DNA from: Leifsonia sp. Root112D2 | GTDB lineage: Bacteria; Actinomycetota; Actinomycetes; Actinomycetales; Microbacteriaceae | DNA: 64,000 nt | Assembly (NCBI RefSeq): GCF_001424905.1 | Contig: NZ_LMCU01000001.1 | Coordinates: 2,163,480-2,227,479 of the forward strand | Reading direction: 5' to 3' | Notes under the pieces: model-generated | Database searches by the model: none | What the model saw: only the letters and a program-made list of their open reading frames with translations | What the model was told of the DNA's origin: nothing | Program-made: the position numbers and the translations under genes | In this document: positions 17,344 to 25,135 of the stretch, piece by piece | How positions within the stretch are numbered: the first letter of the stretch is position 1 | Layout of the letters: the number at the start of each line of letters is the position of its first letter

Positions 17344-18945
17344 ATGACCGACACCCCGAACGAATCAGCAAACGCACCCGAGCCCGCCGCAGAGCAGCCC
17401 GAGACCGAACTGACGTCGTCGGTCCAGGAGAACGCACCGGCTGCATCCGCTGCGGAAGCCCCGGCAGAGACACCCGCTTCTGAGACCGCAGCCGCAGACT
17501 CCACCACTCAGCCGACAGTGCCGCAGCCCACGACTCCGAGCGCGGAGTACGGCACCGGCGCATTCGGCCAGCCCGTCGCATCCGCTTCGAACACCAACCC
17601 GAATGTTGCGCCGTATGCCGCGCCGCAGACCCACGCAGGCGAACAGCCATATGCGGGCCAGCAGCCCTACGTGGCGCAGCAGCCGGCAGCCCCGGCCGAT
17701 AAGGAGAAGGTGGCCAGAAAGCACAGCACCGGCCTCATCATCGCCTCGCTCGCCGTCGGCGCCCTCATCGGCGGTGCAGCGGGCGGAGGAATCGGTGCGG
17801 GCGTTTTCGCCGCCACCCAGGGCAACTCCGGCACGACCCTCACTTCCACGGGTCCCTCCAATATCACCGTCAACAACACGAAGAGCGCCACGGTCGTGAC
17901 CGCCGTCGCCGCGAAAGCATCGCCCAGCGTGGTCACCATTTCCGTAACCGGAACGAGTGAGAGCGGAACAGGCTCAGGCATCGTGCTGAGCAAAGACGGC
18001 TACGTGCTCACCAACACCCACGTCGTTACGCTCGACGGCCACGAGGCCAACGGCAAGATTCACGTACAAGACAACAATGGCAAGCTCTACACCGCCAAGG
18101 TTGTCGGCACCGACCCGATCGTCGACGTCGCCGTCATCAAGCTCGAAGGCGCCAGCAACATGACGCCGGCCACCTTCGCCGATTCGAGCAAGCTGAATGT
18201 CGGAGACACCGCAGTTGCTATAGGCGCGCCCCTCGGCCTGTCCGGCACCGTCACCGACGGAATCGTCAGCGCCCTCAACCGCAGCATCAGCATCGCCTCC
18301 TCGGCAGCTCCGAGTGGCAGCGCGCAAGACGGTGGGGGCAACAGCCAGACTCCGGGCGATCTGTGGAACTTCGATTTCGGTCAGGGCAACGGTGGTGGCA
18401 GCAGCCAGACGCCGAACAACAGCACTGCTACCCCCATCTCGCTTCCTGTCGTTCAGACGGATGCGGCCATCAACCCCGGCAACTCCGGCGGCGCCCTGCT
18501 CAATGACCAGGGCGAGGTGATAGGCGTCAACGTCGCCATTGCCGGGGCGAGCGGCTCAAGCAGTTCCGGCCAGCAGTCGGGTAGCATCGGCGTCGGCTTC
18601 GCCATTCCGTCGAACCTTGCGCAGCGCGTTGCCAACGAGCTGATCAGGAACCACAAGGGCAGCCACGGTCTGCTCGGTGCCACGGTGCAGGATGCCACGG
18701 CCGACAGTTCCACCTCAACGGTCGGTGCGCTTCTGCACTCGATCTCCAGCGGCGGTGCCGCGGCGAACGCGGGGCTCAAGTCCGGCGACATCGTCACCAA
18801 CTTCAATGGACTGCCCATCACGAGTGCCACCGACCTCACCGCCCAGGTGCGTTACCTCGCCGGCGGCAGCAAGGCCGATCTGACGTACGTCAGGAACGGC
18901 AAGAATTACACCGTGAGCGTCACGCTGGGCACCCTCGCCAGCTGA
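17344..18945 (+). CDS. HtrA/DegP-like trypsin-type serine protease with PDZ domain
   Basis: 533 residues. A cytoplasmic Pro/Ala/Gln-rich head (about 1-115) precedes one membrane segment (GLIIASLAVGALIGGAAGG, about 128-155), an extracytoplasmic trypsin-like domain with the triad His in LTNTHVV, Asp in DPIVDVAVIKL and Ser in NPGNSGGALL, and a C-terminal PDZ domain (HSISSGGAAANAGLKSGDIV). Between Asp and Ser is a long Gly/Ser/Asn-rich loop (about 320-365) not typical of DegP. It should act in envelope protein quality control. GGAAGGAG lies seven bases before ATG 17344; a TAGAAT box at 17291-17296 is a likely -10. A terminator follows. Confidence 0.9.
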   Translation: MTDTPNESANAPEPAAEQPETELTSSVQENAPAASAAEAPAETPASETAAADSTTQPTVPQPTTPSAEYGTGAFGQPVASASNTNPNVAPYAAPQTHAGEQPYAGQQPYVAQQPAAPADKEKVARKHSTGLIIASLAVGALIGGAAGGGIGAGVFAATQGNSGTTLTSTGPSNITVNNTKSATVVTAVAAKASPSVVTISVTGTSESGTGSGIVLSKDGYVLTNTHVVTLDGHEANGKIHVQDNNGKLYTAKVVGTDPIVDVAVIKLEGASNMTPATFADSSKLNVGDTAVAIGAPLGLSGTVTDGIVSALNRSISIASSAAPSGSAQDGGGNSQTPGDLWNFDFGQGNGGGSSQTPNNSTATPISLPVVQTDAAINPGNSGGALLNDQGEVIGVNVAIAGASGSSSSGQQSGSIGVGFAIPSNLAQRVANELIRNHKGSHGLLGATVQDATADSSTSTVGALLHSISSGGAAANAGLKSGDIVTNFNGLPITSATDLTAQVRYLAGGSKADLTYVRNGKNYTVSVTLGTLAS

Positions 18946-18961
18946 CTCACGGAGCCACCCC

Positions 18962-18999
18962 AATGGCCGCTCGCGCATCCCCCTGCGTGAGCGGCCATT
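18962..18999 (+). terminator. Terminator hairpin after the HtrA gene
   Basis: A 16-bp stem (18962-18977 with 18984-18999, one G-U pair, loop TCCCCC) 17 nt after the stop codon. There is no T-tract beyond the stem's own TT. Confidence 0.7.
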
Positions 19000-19066
19000 G
19001 CCGTCGTTCCGGCCTGCGCGAGTGACCGGCTGGTAAGCTCGAGCGACCTCATGACGACGGGAAACG

Positions 19067-20113
19067 ATGGCGCACGACACCCCTGAGAACACCCTGCCCG
19101 GTGTCTCATACGTCATGCCCGTGCTCAACGAGGTGGCCCACGTTCGCGCCGCAGTTGACAGCCTCCTCGCCCAGGATTACGAGGGACCCATCGAGGTCAC
19201 GCTCGCCCTGGGGCCGAGCATCGACGGCACCACCGAACTCGTCGCGCAACTCTCCGCGGCCGACCCTCGCATCAGCGTCGTGCAGAACGAGATCGGTTCG
19301 ACTCCATCCGGACTCAACATCGCCATCCGCGCCTCGAGCTACCCCGTCGTCATCCGTGTCGACGCGCATTCGGAACTGCCCTCTGACTACACGCGCATCG
19401 CCGTCGAGACGATTCTCGCCACCGGTGCCGACAACGTGGGCGGCATCATGGATGCCCAGGGCATCACCCCGTTCGAGCGCGCCGTCGCTCGCGCCTACGG
19501 CAGTCGCATCGGCCTCGGCGGCACCCCGCTGCACCTCGGCGGCTCCGAAGGGCCTGCCGAGACCGTGTACCTCGGTGTTTTCCGTCGCGAGAGCCTGCTG
19601 GATGCCGGACTCTTCAACGAGGACATCAAACGGGGGCAGGACTGGGAACTCAACCGTCGCATCCGGGCGCGCGGGGGAACCGTGTGGTTCACGCCCCGGC
19701 TGAAGGTCACCTATCGGCCGCGCCCGAATCTGGGCAAGCTGGCGCGGCAGTTCTTCTCGACGGGCATCTGGCGGGGCGAGCTTGCCCGGCGCTTTCCCGC
19801 CGCCAACGGCATCCGCTATTTCGCGCCACCCGTGATGGTGCTGGGGGTAGCGCTCGGCTTTCTGCTCGGCCTCGTCGGTGTGGTGCAGGCGGCGGTTGGG
19901 GCGGCACCGTGGCTGCTCGTCGGCTTCGCGATTCCCGCGATCTATCTCGTGATCGTGATCGTGTCGGCAATCGTTGTGGCACGCGCGGAGGGTGCGCGCG
20001 CCTGGCTCTGGTTTCTCATAGTCTTGCCCTGCATCCACTTTTGTTGGGGGATCGGCTTCGTGCTCGGCTTCCTCGCGCTCACGCGCAACATCACCGAGCA
20101 CGTCGGAAGGTAG
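19067..20113 (+). CDS. Family 2 glycosyltransferase with C-terminal membrane helices
   Basis: 348 residues. The GT-A domain (about 12-240) has YVMPVLNEVAHVRAAVDSLL at the nucleotide site, a DxD-type RVDAHSE near residue 105, GGSEGPAETVYLGVFRR and the catalytic-base motif RGQDWELNRR. Three hydrophobic segments close the protein (about 255-345). It should transfer a sugar to a lipid-linked acceptor at the inner membrane face. A TAAGCT box at 19034 is a possible -10. The next gene begins three bases after its stop, so this is the head of a three-gene operon. Confidence 0.87.
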   Translation: MAHDTPENTLPGVSYVMPVLNEVAHVRAAVDSLLAQDYEGPIEVTLALGPSIDGTTELVAQLSAADPRISVVQNEIGSTPSGLNIAIRASSYPVVIRVDAHSELPSDYTRIAVETILATGADNVGGIMDAQGITPFERAVARAYGSRIGLGGTPLHLGGSEGPAETVYLGVFRRESLLDAGLFNEDIKRGQDWELNRRIRARGGTVWFTPRLKVTYRPRPNLGKLARQFFSTGIWRGELARRFPAANGIRYFAPPVMVLGVALGFLLGLVGVVQAAVGAAPWLLVGFAIPAIYLVIVIVSAIVVARAEGARAWLWFLIVLPCIHFCWGIGFVLGFLALTRNITEHVGR

Positions 20114-20115
20114 CA

Positions 20116-20964
20116 ATGTCGCAAGAACCTCCGCTGACGCACCGGCCCGGTGGCTCGGCTGAGGGGCCGAACAACACCAGGCCCGTCTCCATTGCCGAGC
20201 TCAAAGCGGTGGCCCAGCCGCCCGAGGTGCGCGGCCGCCGCAACGCCGAGCACTGGACAGCGTCACTGTATCTGCGCAGGCTGTCGCCGTACATCACCTG
20301 GATGCTTCTCAAGACGCGCATTTCCGCCAACGGTGTCACCGGCCTGATGATTCTCGTCGGCTGGTCCACGGCCGCTGCCCTCCTCATTCCTGGAATCTGG
20401 GGGGCGCTCGTCGCGCTCGTGCTCGGCCAGCTGCAGATGCTGGTGGACTGCTGCGACGGCGAGGTCGCCCGCTGGCGTCACACCTCGTCACCGGCCGGTG
20501 TCTTTCTCGACAAGGTGGGCCACTATTCCACCGAGGCGCTCATTCCGATTGCCCTGGGCATTCGGGCCGCCGCGTACCCGTTCGAGACACCGGCCGATTT
20601 TCTGTGGACAACGCTCGGATTCGCCCTCGCCCTCTTCATCGTGCTCAACAAGGCGCTCAACGACATGGTGCACGTTGCACGGGCGAATGCGGGGCTCACC
20701 AAGCTGGCGGACACGCATGGAGAGTCGACCCCAACGCATGGCGCCGTAGCCCGGCTGCGTCGCATCGCTCACTTCGTGCCGTTCCACCGGCTTTACCACT
20801 CGGTCGAACTCACGATGATCGCGTTTGCGTTCGCCGTGGTGGGTCTCTTCATCGGCAATGAGCTGGCGAACCGCATTCTCGTCTCGGTGCTTGTTCCGCT
20901 CGCGCTGCTCGCGCTGATCGGCCACTTCGTCGCAATCATGGCCTCGAAGCGTGTCCGCTCCTGA
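20116..20964 (+). CDS. CDP-alcohol phosphotransferase, membrane-bound
   Basis: 282 residues with an N-terminal soluble part (about 1-50) and five to six membrane segments. The CDP-alcohol signature is present as DCCDGEVARW, then Gly in SPAGVF, LDKVGHYS. In the general motif the last acidic residue is Asp; here that place is His. The enzyme family moves a phospho-alcohol from a CDP donor to an acceptor such as a lipid or glycan. Flanked by two family 2 glycosyltransferases, it more likely decorates or starts a surface glycopolymer than makes a bulk phospholipid. GGAAGG precedes ATG 20116. Confidence 0.85.
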   Translation: MSQEPPLTHRPGGSAEGPNNTRPVSIAELKAVAQPPEVRGRRNAEHWTASLYLRRLSPYITWMLLKTRISANGVTGLMILVGWSTAAALLIPGIWGALVALVLGQLQMLVDCCDGEVARWRHTSSPAGVFLDKVGHYSTEALIPIALGIRAAAYPFETPADFLWTTLGFALALFIVLNKALNDMVHVARANAGLTKLADTHGESTPTHGAVARLRRIAHFVPFHRLYHSVELTMIAFAFAVVGLFIGNELANRILVSVLVPLALLALIGHFVAIMASKRVRS

Positions 20965-21859
20965 CCTTCCCGCAGCCCTCACCGCGCCCACTGTGGGCGT
21001 GGTGGTGCTCACCCAGGGCAAGCGGGCGGATGATCTCTCCCGCGGCATCCGCAGCGTGCTCGCCCAGCAGGGGGTGAGTGTCGACGTGGTGGTGGTCGGC
21101 AACGGCTGGGACCCGGCGAGCGCTGATCCCGCGCTGCCGGCCGGTGTGAAGACGTTGTACCTGCAGGAGAACCTCGGAATTCCCGCGGGGCGCAATCGCG
21201 GTGTCGCGCACGTTGAGGGCGCGTATATCTTCTTCCTCGACGACGACGCGAGCGTGCCGGAGCCGTCCTTCCTGGCCGACGCCATTGCGACGCTTCAGGC
21301 GGATCCGCGCATCGGACTGCTGCAGCCGCGCGTCGTCGACCCGAGCGGCGTCACCTCGCCGCGGCGCTGGGTGCCGCGCATCCGCAAGGGCGAGGCTACC
21401 GAGTCCGGTGCCGTGTTCTCCTGCTGGGAGGGTGCAGTGCTGCTGCCCCGCACCGTGTTCGATGCGACCGGGGGCTGGGCCGATCCGTTCTTCTACGCGC
21501 ATGAGGGCATTGAGCTCGCGTGGCGTGTGTGGGACCAGGGGCGCATCGCCTGGTACGCAGGCGATCTCGTGGCGAATCATCCGGCCATCGAGCCGACCCG
21601 GCACGCGTATTACTACCGGTTGAATGCGCGCAATCGGGTGTGGCTGGCGCGTCGCAACCTGCCCGCGGTGCTGGTGCCGTTGTATGTCGGGTCGTGGACG
21701 GGTGTGCAGTTGCTGCGCTGGGCGCGGCGACCGGCGGCGCTGAAGGCGTGGTTCGGGGGCTGGCGTGAGGGGTGGCGCACAGATCCGGGGCAGCGGCGTC
21801 CGATGCGGTGGCGCACCGTGTGGCGCATGACGGCCGCGGGGCGTCCGCCGGTTGTTTAG
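20951..21859 (+). CDS. Family 2 glycosyltransferase
   Basis: 302 residues, starting at GTG 20951 inside the end of the previous gene (14-nt overlap, coupled). The GT-A features are VGVVVLTQGKRADDLSRGIR, ENLGIPAGRNRG, the metal-binding IFFLDDDASVPE near residue 98, GAVFSCWEGAVLLPR and the FYAHEGIELAWRVW base motif. The C-terminal third is rich in Arg and Trp without clear membrane helices. It is the last gene of the operon with the first glycosyltransferase and the CDP-alcohol enzyme. Its stop overlaps the stop of the opposite-strand gene. Confidence 0.87.
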   Translation: MSAPDLPAALTAPTVGVVVLTQGKRADDLSRGIRSVLAQQGVSVDVVVVGNGWDPASADPALPAGVKTLYLQENLGIPAGRNRGVAHVEGAYIFFLDDDASVPEPSFLADAIATLQADPRIGLLQPRVVDPSGVTSPRRWVPRIRKGEATESGAVFSCWEGAVLLPRTVFDATGGWADPFFYAHEGIELAWRVWDQGRIAWYAGDLVANHPAIEPTRHAYYYRLNARNRVWLARRNLPAVLVPLYVGSWTGVQLLRWARRPAALKAWFGGWREGWRTDPGQRRPMRWRTVWRMTAAGRPPVV

Positions 21860-22764
21860 GGGCGGCGGTCTGTGTCGTCGCCGCGCTTGCCCAGCCGCTT
21901 GATCGGTTTGGCCGCGGATGCGCCGAGAGAGCGGATGCCCCGGTTCACGCTGCCGATGCCGCGATTGACTGTGCCGATACTGCGGTTCACGCTTCCCAGA
22001 ACGTACACACGGCCCTCATTCGGATCGGCCAGCGCCTCGGGCATCACGAACGGCGGCGTACCGAAGGCGAGGCGTGAGCTCTGCAGCACCTTGCGCCCGA
22101 GCAGGTGGTTGCCGGTGCCGCCGATGACGGCGCCGACTCCGAAGGGAATCGCCTTGGCGAGGAGGCTGGTGCCGCCCCGTAGGGCGAACTGCTTGAGAAA
22201 CGTCGACTTGAGTCGGTCGGCGAGTGGCCCGACCACGAGCTGGGGGAGTCCGCTGGTGATGATCTCGCCCCAGTAGCGGTTGCGGGCGACGCCTCCGCCC
22301 GTCGCCTGCCCCGCCCAGTTGCGCACGAGGTCGGCGCCTTCACGGCCGAGCATCATGGTCATGACCAGCGCCCGGGCCCGATCCGGATCGCTGACGGCGA
22401 TGCCGTGAACCTCGCTCACGGACTGGGTGAACAGCGCGGTGGCCTCGAGAAACCCGGCGGTCTCGACGCCGGAGAGGGCGAGAGTGATACCCGTGCCGAT
22501 CCCCGGAACGACGGCGGTGACGCCGACCGCTGCACCGCCTGTCGTGACGGCCGCCAGGTAGCGCCGCTCGAGAATGCGGATCAACTCCTGGGGTGTGGCA
22601 TGCGGATGCCGTCGCCTGATGCCGCGCAGGTGGGCGAGTACCACGGGTCGCTGGATCGCGAGCGCCTTGTCGATGCTGCGCAGCGTGCGCGAGGGCAGCG
22701 CGCCTCCCTGCGGCGTGCCGCCGGATGCCGTGATCATCGGCTTGGGTTTCGTCGTGCGTGCCAT
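21856..22764 (-). CDS. Conserved hypothetical protein with SVNRGI repeats
   Basis: 302 residues; family not recognised. GGGAGG lies six bases before ATG 22764. An alpha-helical region (about 30-60) precedes two Gly-rich hydrophobic stretches (GGAAVGVTAVVPGIGTG, about 75-100, and AKAIPFGVGAVIGGTGN, about 205-222) that could contact membrane. Near the C-terminus, GSVNRSIGTVNRGIGSVNRGI is a threefold seven-residue repeat (about 258-280), and the tail is basic. It overlaps convergently by three bases with the glycosyltransferase. It may mark the left border of the accessory block. Confidence 0.7.
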   Translation of the reverse strand: MARTTKPKPMITASGGTPQGGALPSRTLRSIDKALAIQRPVVLAHLRGIRRRHPHATPQELIRILERRYLAAVTTGGAAVGVTAVVPGIGTGITLALSGVETAGFLEATALFTQSVSEVHGIAVSDPDRARALVMTMMLGREGADLVRNWAGQATGGGVARNRYWGEIITSGLPQLVVGPLADRLKSTFLKQFALRGGTSLLAKAIPFGVGAVIGGTGNHLLGRKVLQSSRLAFGTPPFVMPEALADPNEGRVYVLGSVNRSIGTVNRGIGSVNRGIRSLGASAAKPIKRLGKRGDDTDRRP

Positions 22765-22849
22765 CGCGCCCCTCCCGCTCGATGTGGCTGGTGTCTCGCT
22801 CGATCCTATGTCGACCCGCCTGAGTGGGAGCCTGCACCCGTGCCGCTCT

Positions 22850-23182
22850 CTAGCTCGAGAGCAGCGCCGCTGCCGTGCTACGCGCCGCCGACAGAACCTC
22901 AGTGGAGACCGCGGCGACCACGTGTTCCAGAGATGCGCGGCTGGCCGTGAACAACTTCTCCGGTCGAATGAAGCTGTCGATCGGCAACGCGCCTGACGCG
23001 AGATCGGTGCGCCGCAGCGGTACCGGATTCGGGCTGGAAGATCGCCGAGAGGTGATCTGGCACAGAACAACATCGCGTTCGTCCGCCTCGGCGAGAACGA
23101 GCGCAGGGCGTCGCTTCACTCCCGATCCGTCTGAATACGGGAACGACACGGTGACGATATCGCCTACTGCAACCCGGCCCAT
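22850..23182 (-). CDS. mazF: Toxin of the MazF/PemK/CcdB-fold endoribonuclease family
   Basis: 110 residues. The MazF fold marks are GDIVTVSFPYSDGSG, KRRPALVL, CQITSR and a late SFIRPEKLFTA; family toxins cut mRNA at short sequence motifs. GGAGGA is nine bases before ATG 23182, and the start lies 19 bases inside the antitoxin gene, so antitoxin is translated first. Confidence 0.85.
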   Translation of the reverse strand: MGRVAVGDIVTVSFPYSDGSGVKRRPALVLAEADERDVVLCQITSRRSSSPNPVPLRRTDLASGALPIDSFIRPEKLFTASRASLEHVVAAVSTEVLSAARSTAAALLSS

Positions 23183-23397
23183 GCCGCATCTTCCTCCGGC
23201 TTTTCCCAATCGCTCAGGGCGCTCTGGCTCATGAAGAGCAGCGACAATCCCGAGTCGGGTTCGAAGACCGGACTGAGAAGAATGCCGTCGTCGACAATGC
23301 TCATCTCGATGTCGCCCCGTAGCCTGGCGCTCTCAAGCAAGGCGCGGGGTATCCGCACGCCCTGCGAGTTTCCTATCCGCACGATCTTCGCCTTCAT
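23164..23397 (-). CDS. mazE: Antitoxin, MazE/AbrB-type (SpoVT-AbrB fold)
   Basis: 77 residues. The N-terminal swapped-hairpin DNA-binding motif is clear (MKAKIVRIGNSQGVRIPRAL), and the acidic C-terminus (DWEKPEEDAAW) is the likely toxin-binding tail. It should neutralise the downstream MazF and repress the operon. A palindrome four bases before the start is the likely operator. Confidence 0.87.
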   Translation of the reverse strand: MKAKIVRIGNSQGVRIPRALLESARLRGDIEMSIVDDGILLSPVFEPDSGLSLLFMSQSALSDWEKPEEDAAWAGLQ

Positions 23398-23401
23398 GGT
23401 A

Positions 23402-23414
23402 ATTACAGTGTAAT
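23402..23414 (-). promoter_or_regulatory. MazE operator overlapping the -10 region
   Basis: ATTACA-C-TGTAAT, a 6-bp perfect inverted repeat with one central base, four bases from the mazE ATG. It contains TACACT, a plausible -10 nine bases before the ATG, so binding would block a nearly leaderless promoter. Confidence 0.6.
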
Positions 23415-23603
23415 CACGGTGAGTGTACGGTCGTTCAATTCAGGCTGACCGTCGGTGGGTGAATCTGTGAATAATCGCCGCAGAGCGTCGCCTGTGGAGT
23501 GCTCACGAGGCGGACCTGAACGTGCCGAAGTGCCCCCTCCTCCACAGGCAGGAACCACCGCAGGTTATCCACATAAAAAAGCCTTTTGATCTGGGAATTT
23601 ACC

Positions 23604-23633
23604 TTGTTTACGACCCCCGAATTATGAGATAAT
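23604..23633 (+). promoter_or_regulatory. Promoter TTGTTT-N18-GATAAT, leaderless
   Basis: A sigma-70-like -35 and -10 with the -10 six bases before ATG 23640. No ribosome-binding site follows, so a leaderless mRNA is likely. Confidence 0.6.
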
Positions 23634-23639
23634 TGAGCC

Positions 23640-25031
23640 ATGAACAACCCCGTCGCACTCGTAGAGGAACGCGGCCTCGCCGGTGCTTTTCGGTGCGGAG
23701 CAGACGTGGGCCAACTCACCGACGATGCCCTTCTGGGTGAGGCCGCCGAGGCCGAGCGGGAGGGCCGTCGAATCGACGCCCGCCGAGTTGCTCTCGCGGC
23801 GGAGATCGCAGAACGATCTCGCAAAGAACTGGGCAGCGCCGGTCTTGCCTCCCGAAGGGGTTGCCGTAACGCCAACGAGCTTCTGCAGCGTGTCACGCTG
23901 GTCTCGGCGGCAACCGCGGAGAAACGCATGCGGCTGGGGCGTGAGACCCGCGCTCAACAGAGCCTGGTCGGGTTGTCGATGCCGGCGCGGTTCCCGAAGG
24001 TCTCTGAGGGCCTCGCCGACGGCTCGCTCGGGGTCGACGCCGCAGCGGCGATCGTGCGAGTGCTGGCGCCCGCCCTGGGGCGTTCCGGCATCGACGAGCT
24101 CGCGACGGCCGAGACCGAGCTTGTTGCATCCGCGACCGGCGCATCCGACGAATCGCCTGTCGCGGCCACCGCCGATGAAGTGCGGGTGCAGGCGGCGGTG
24201 TGGCACGCCTTCCTCGATCCAGACGGGGCAGAACCGGCCGAGCAGAAGGCGCTGCGTCGCCGCGGTCTGTGGGTCGGGCGCGAGCGAGACGGAATCACCT
24301 CATTCGGCGGTGGGCTGATGGGTCAGGCTGCGGCGCAGTTGCGCCGCCTGCTCGACACTGGCCTTGCCCCCAAGACCGCGCCGGCATTCATGAGTGAAGA
24401 AGAGCGCCGCGGCATCGAGGCCGAGAAAGATCCTCGCACTCTCGACCAGCAACGTCACGACGTCTTCGCCTCCATGCTCGATTTCGTTGCCCGCAGCGGT
24501 GAGGTGCCGACGATCGGCGGGCAAGCCCCGACGCTACTCGTCAGCGTGCGCGCCGAAGACCTGCGCAGCGGTCATGGCACAGGTCACCTCGACGGCGAGC
24601 CGGTACCGATCTCCATGCGCGCCGTGAAGCAGTTCGCCTGCACCGGCGGCGTGCAGCAGGTGGTTTTCGACAACGCCGGGCGCATCATCGAACTCGGTTC
24701 CGCGCAGCGCTGCTTCACCCCACAGCAGCGCCGGGCAATCACACTGCGCGACGGCGGATGCCTCATTCCCGGCTGTCAGATCCCCGCCGGCTGGTGCGAG
24801 ATCCACCACGTCACTCCCGCCGCGAGCGAGGGCGAAACTCACACAGACAACGGTGTTCTCCTGTGCTGGTTCCACCATCGCACCATCGAGACCTCCCGAT
24901 GGCAGATCCGTATGATCCGCGGCGTGCCCCACATCAAGGCACCGCCCTGGATCGATCCGCGCTCCACCTGGCGCCGCGCCACCAAGGCGCCCACCGCGCT
25001 CGCCGACGCCATCCACCGCCGCGCCGGCTGA
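23640..25031 (+). CDS. DUF222 and HNH-endonuclease protein (REP13E12-like family)
   Basis: 463 residues. Residues about 20-330 match the DUF222 domain of the 13E12 family, common and often multicopy in Actinobacteria. The C-terminal part carries a ββα-metal HNH module: CLIPGCQIPAGWCEIHHV supplies two Cys and the first His residues, DNGVLLCWFHH the Asn and further Cys/His ligands. These proteins are thought to be nucleases of selfish or defence-related origin, but the role is not established. It starts without a leader from a good promoter. It stands between MazEF and the restriction enzyme, with two nested hairpin repeats after it. Confidence 0.87.
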   Translation: MNNPVALVEERGLAGAFRCGADVGQLTDDALLGEAAEAEREGRRIDARRVALAAEIAERSRKELGSAGLASRRGCRNANELLQRVTLVSAATAEKRMRLGRETRAQQSLVGLSMPARFPKVSEGLADGSLGVDAAAAIVRVLAPALGRSGIDELATAETELVASATGASDESPVAATADEVRVQAAVWHAFLDPDGAEPAEQKALRRRGLWVGRERDGITSFGGGLMGQAAAQLRRLLDTGLAPKTAPAFMSEEERRGIEAEKDPRTLDQQRHDVFASMLDFVARSGEVPTIGGQAPTLLVSVRAEDLRSGHGTGHLDGEPVPISMRAVKQFACTGGVQQVVFDNAGRIIELGSAQRCFTPQQRRAITLRDGGCLIPGCQIPAGWCEIHHVTPAASEGETHTDNGVLLCWFHHRTIETSRWQIRMIRGVPHIKAPPWIDPRSTWRRATKAPTALADAIHRRAG

Positions 25032-25044
25032 ACAAGTTCCGCTC

Positions 25045-25119
25045 GTTGAGGAGCCGTCGAGGTGGTGGGTCGAGTAGGCCGCCAGCGGACGTATCGAGAC
25101 CAACGAGCGTCTCGAAACC
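25045..25119 (+). repeat. Nested pair of dispersed hairpin repeats, copy C inside another copy
   Basis: The outer element has GTTGAGGAG at 25045 and CGTCTCGAAACC ending at 25119. Inside lies a complete 35-bp copy (25067-25101: GGGTCGAGTAG, hairpin CCGC-CA-GCGG, CGTATCGAGACC). CTCGTTG and CAACGAG flank the inner part as inverted repeats. It is located between convergent genes. Confidence 0.6.
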
Positions 25120-25135
25120 GCCACTCACTACTGGG

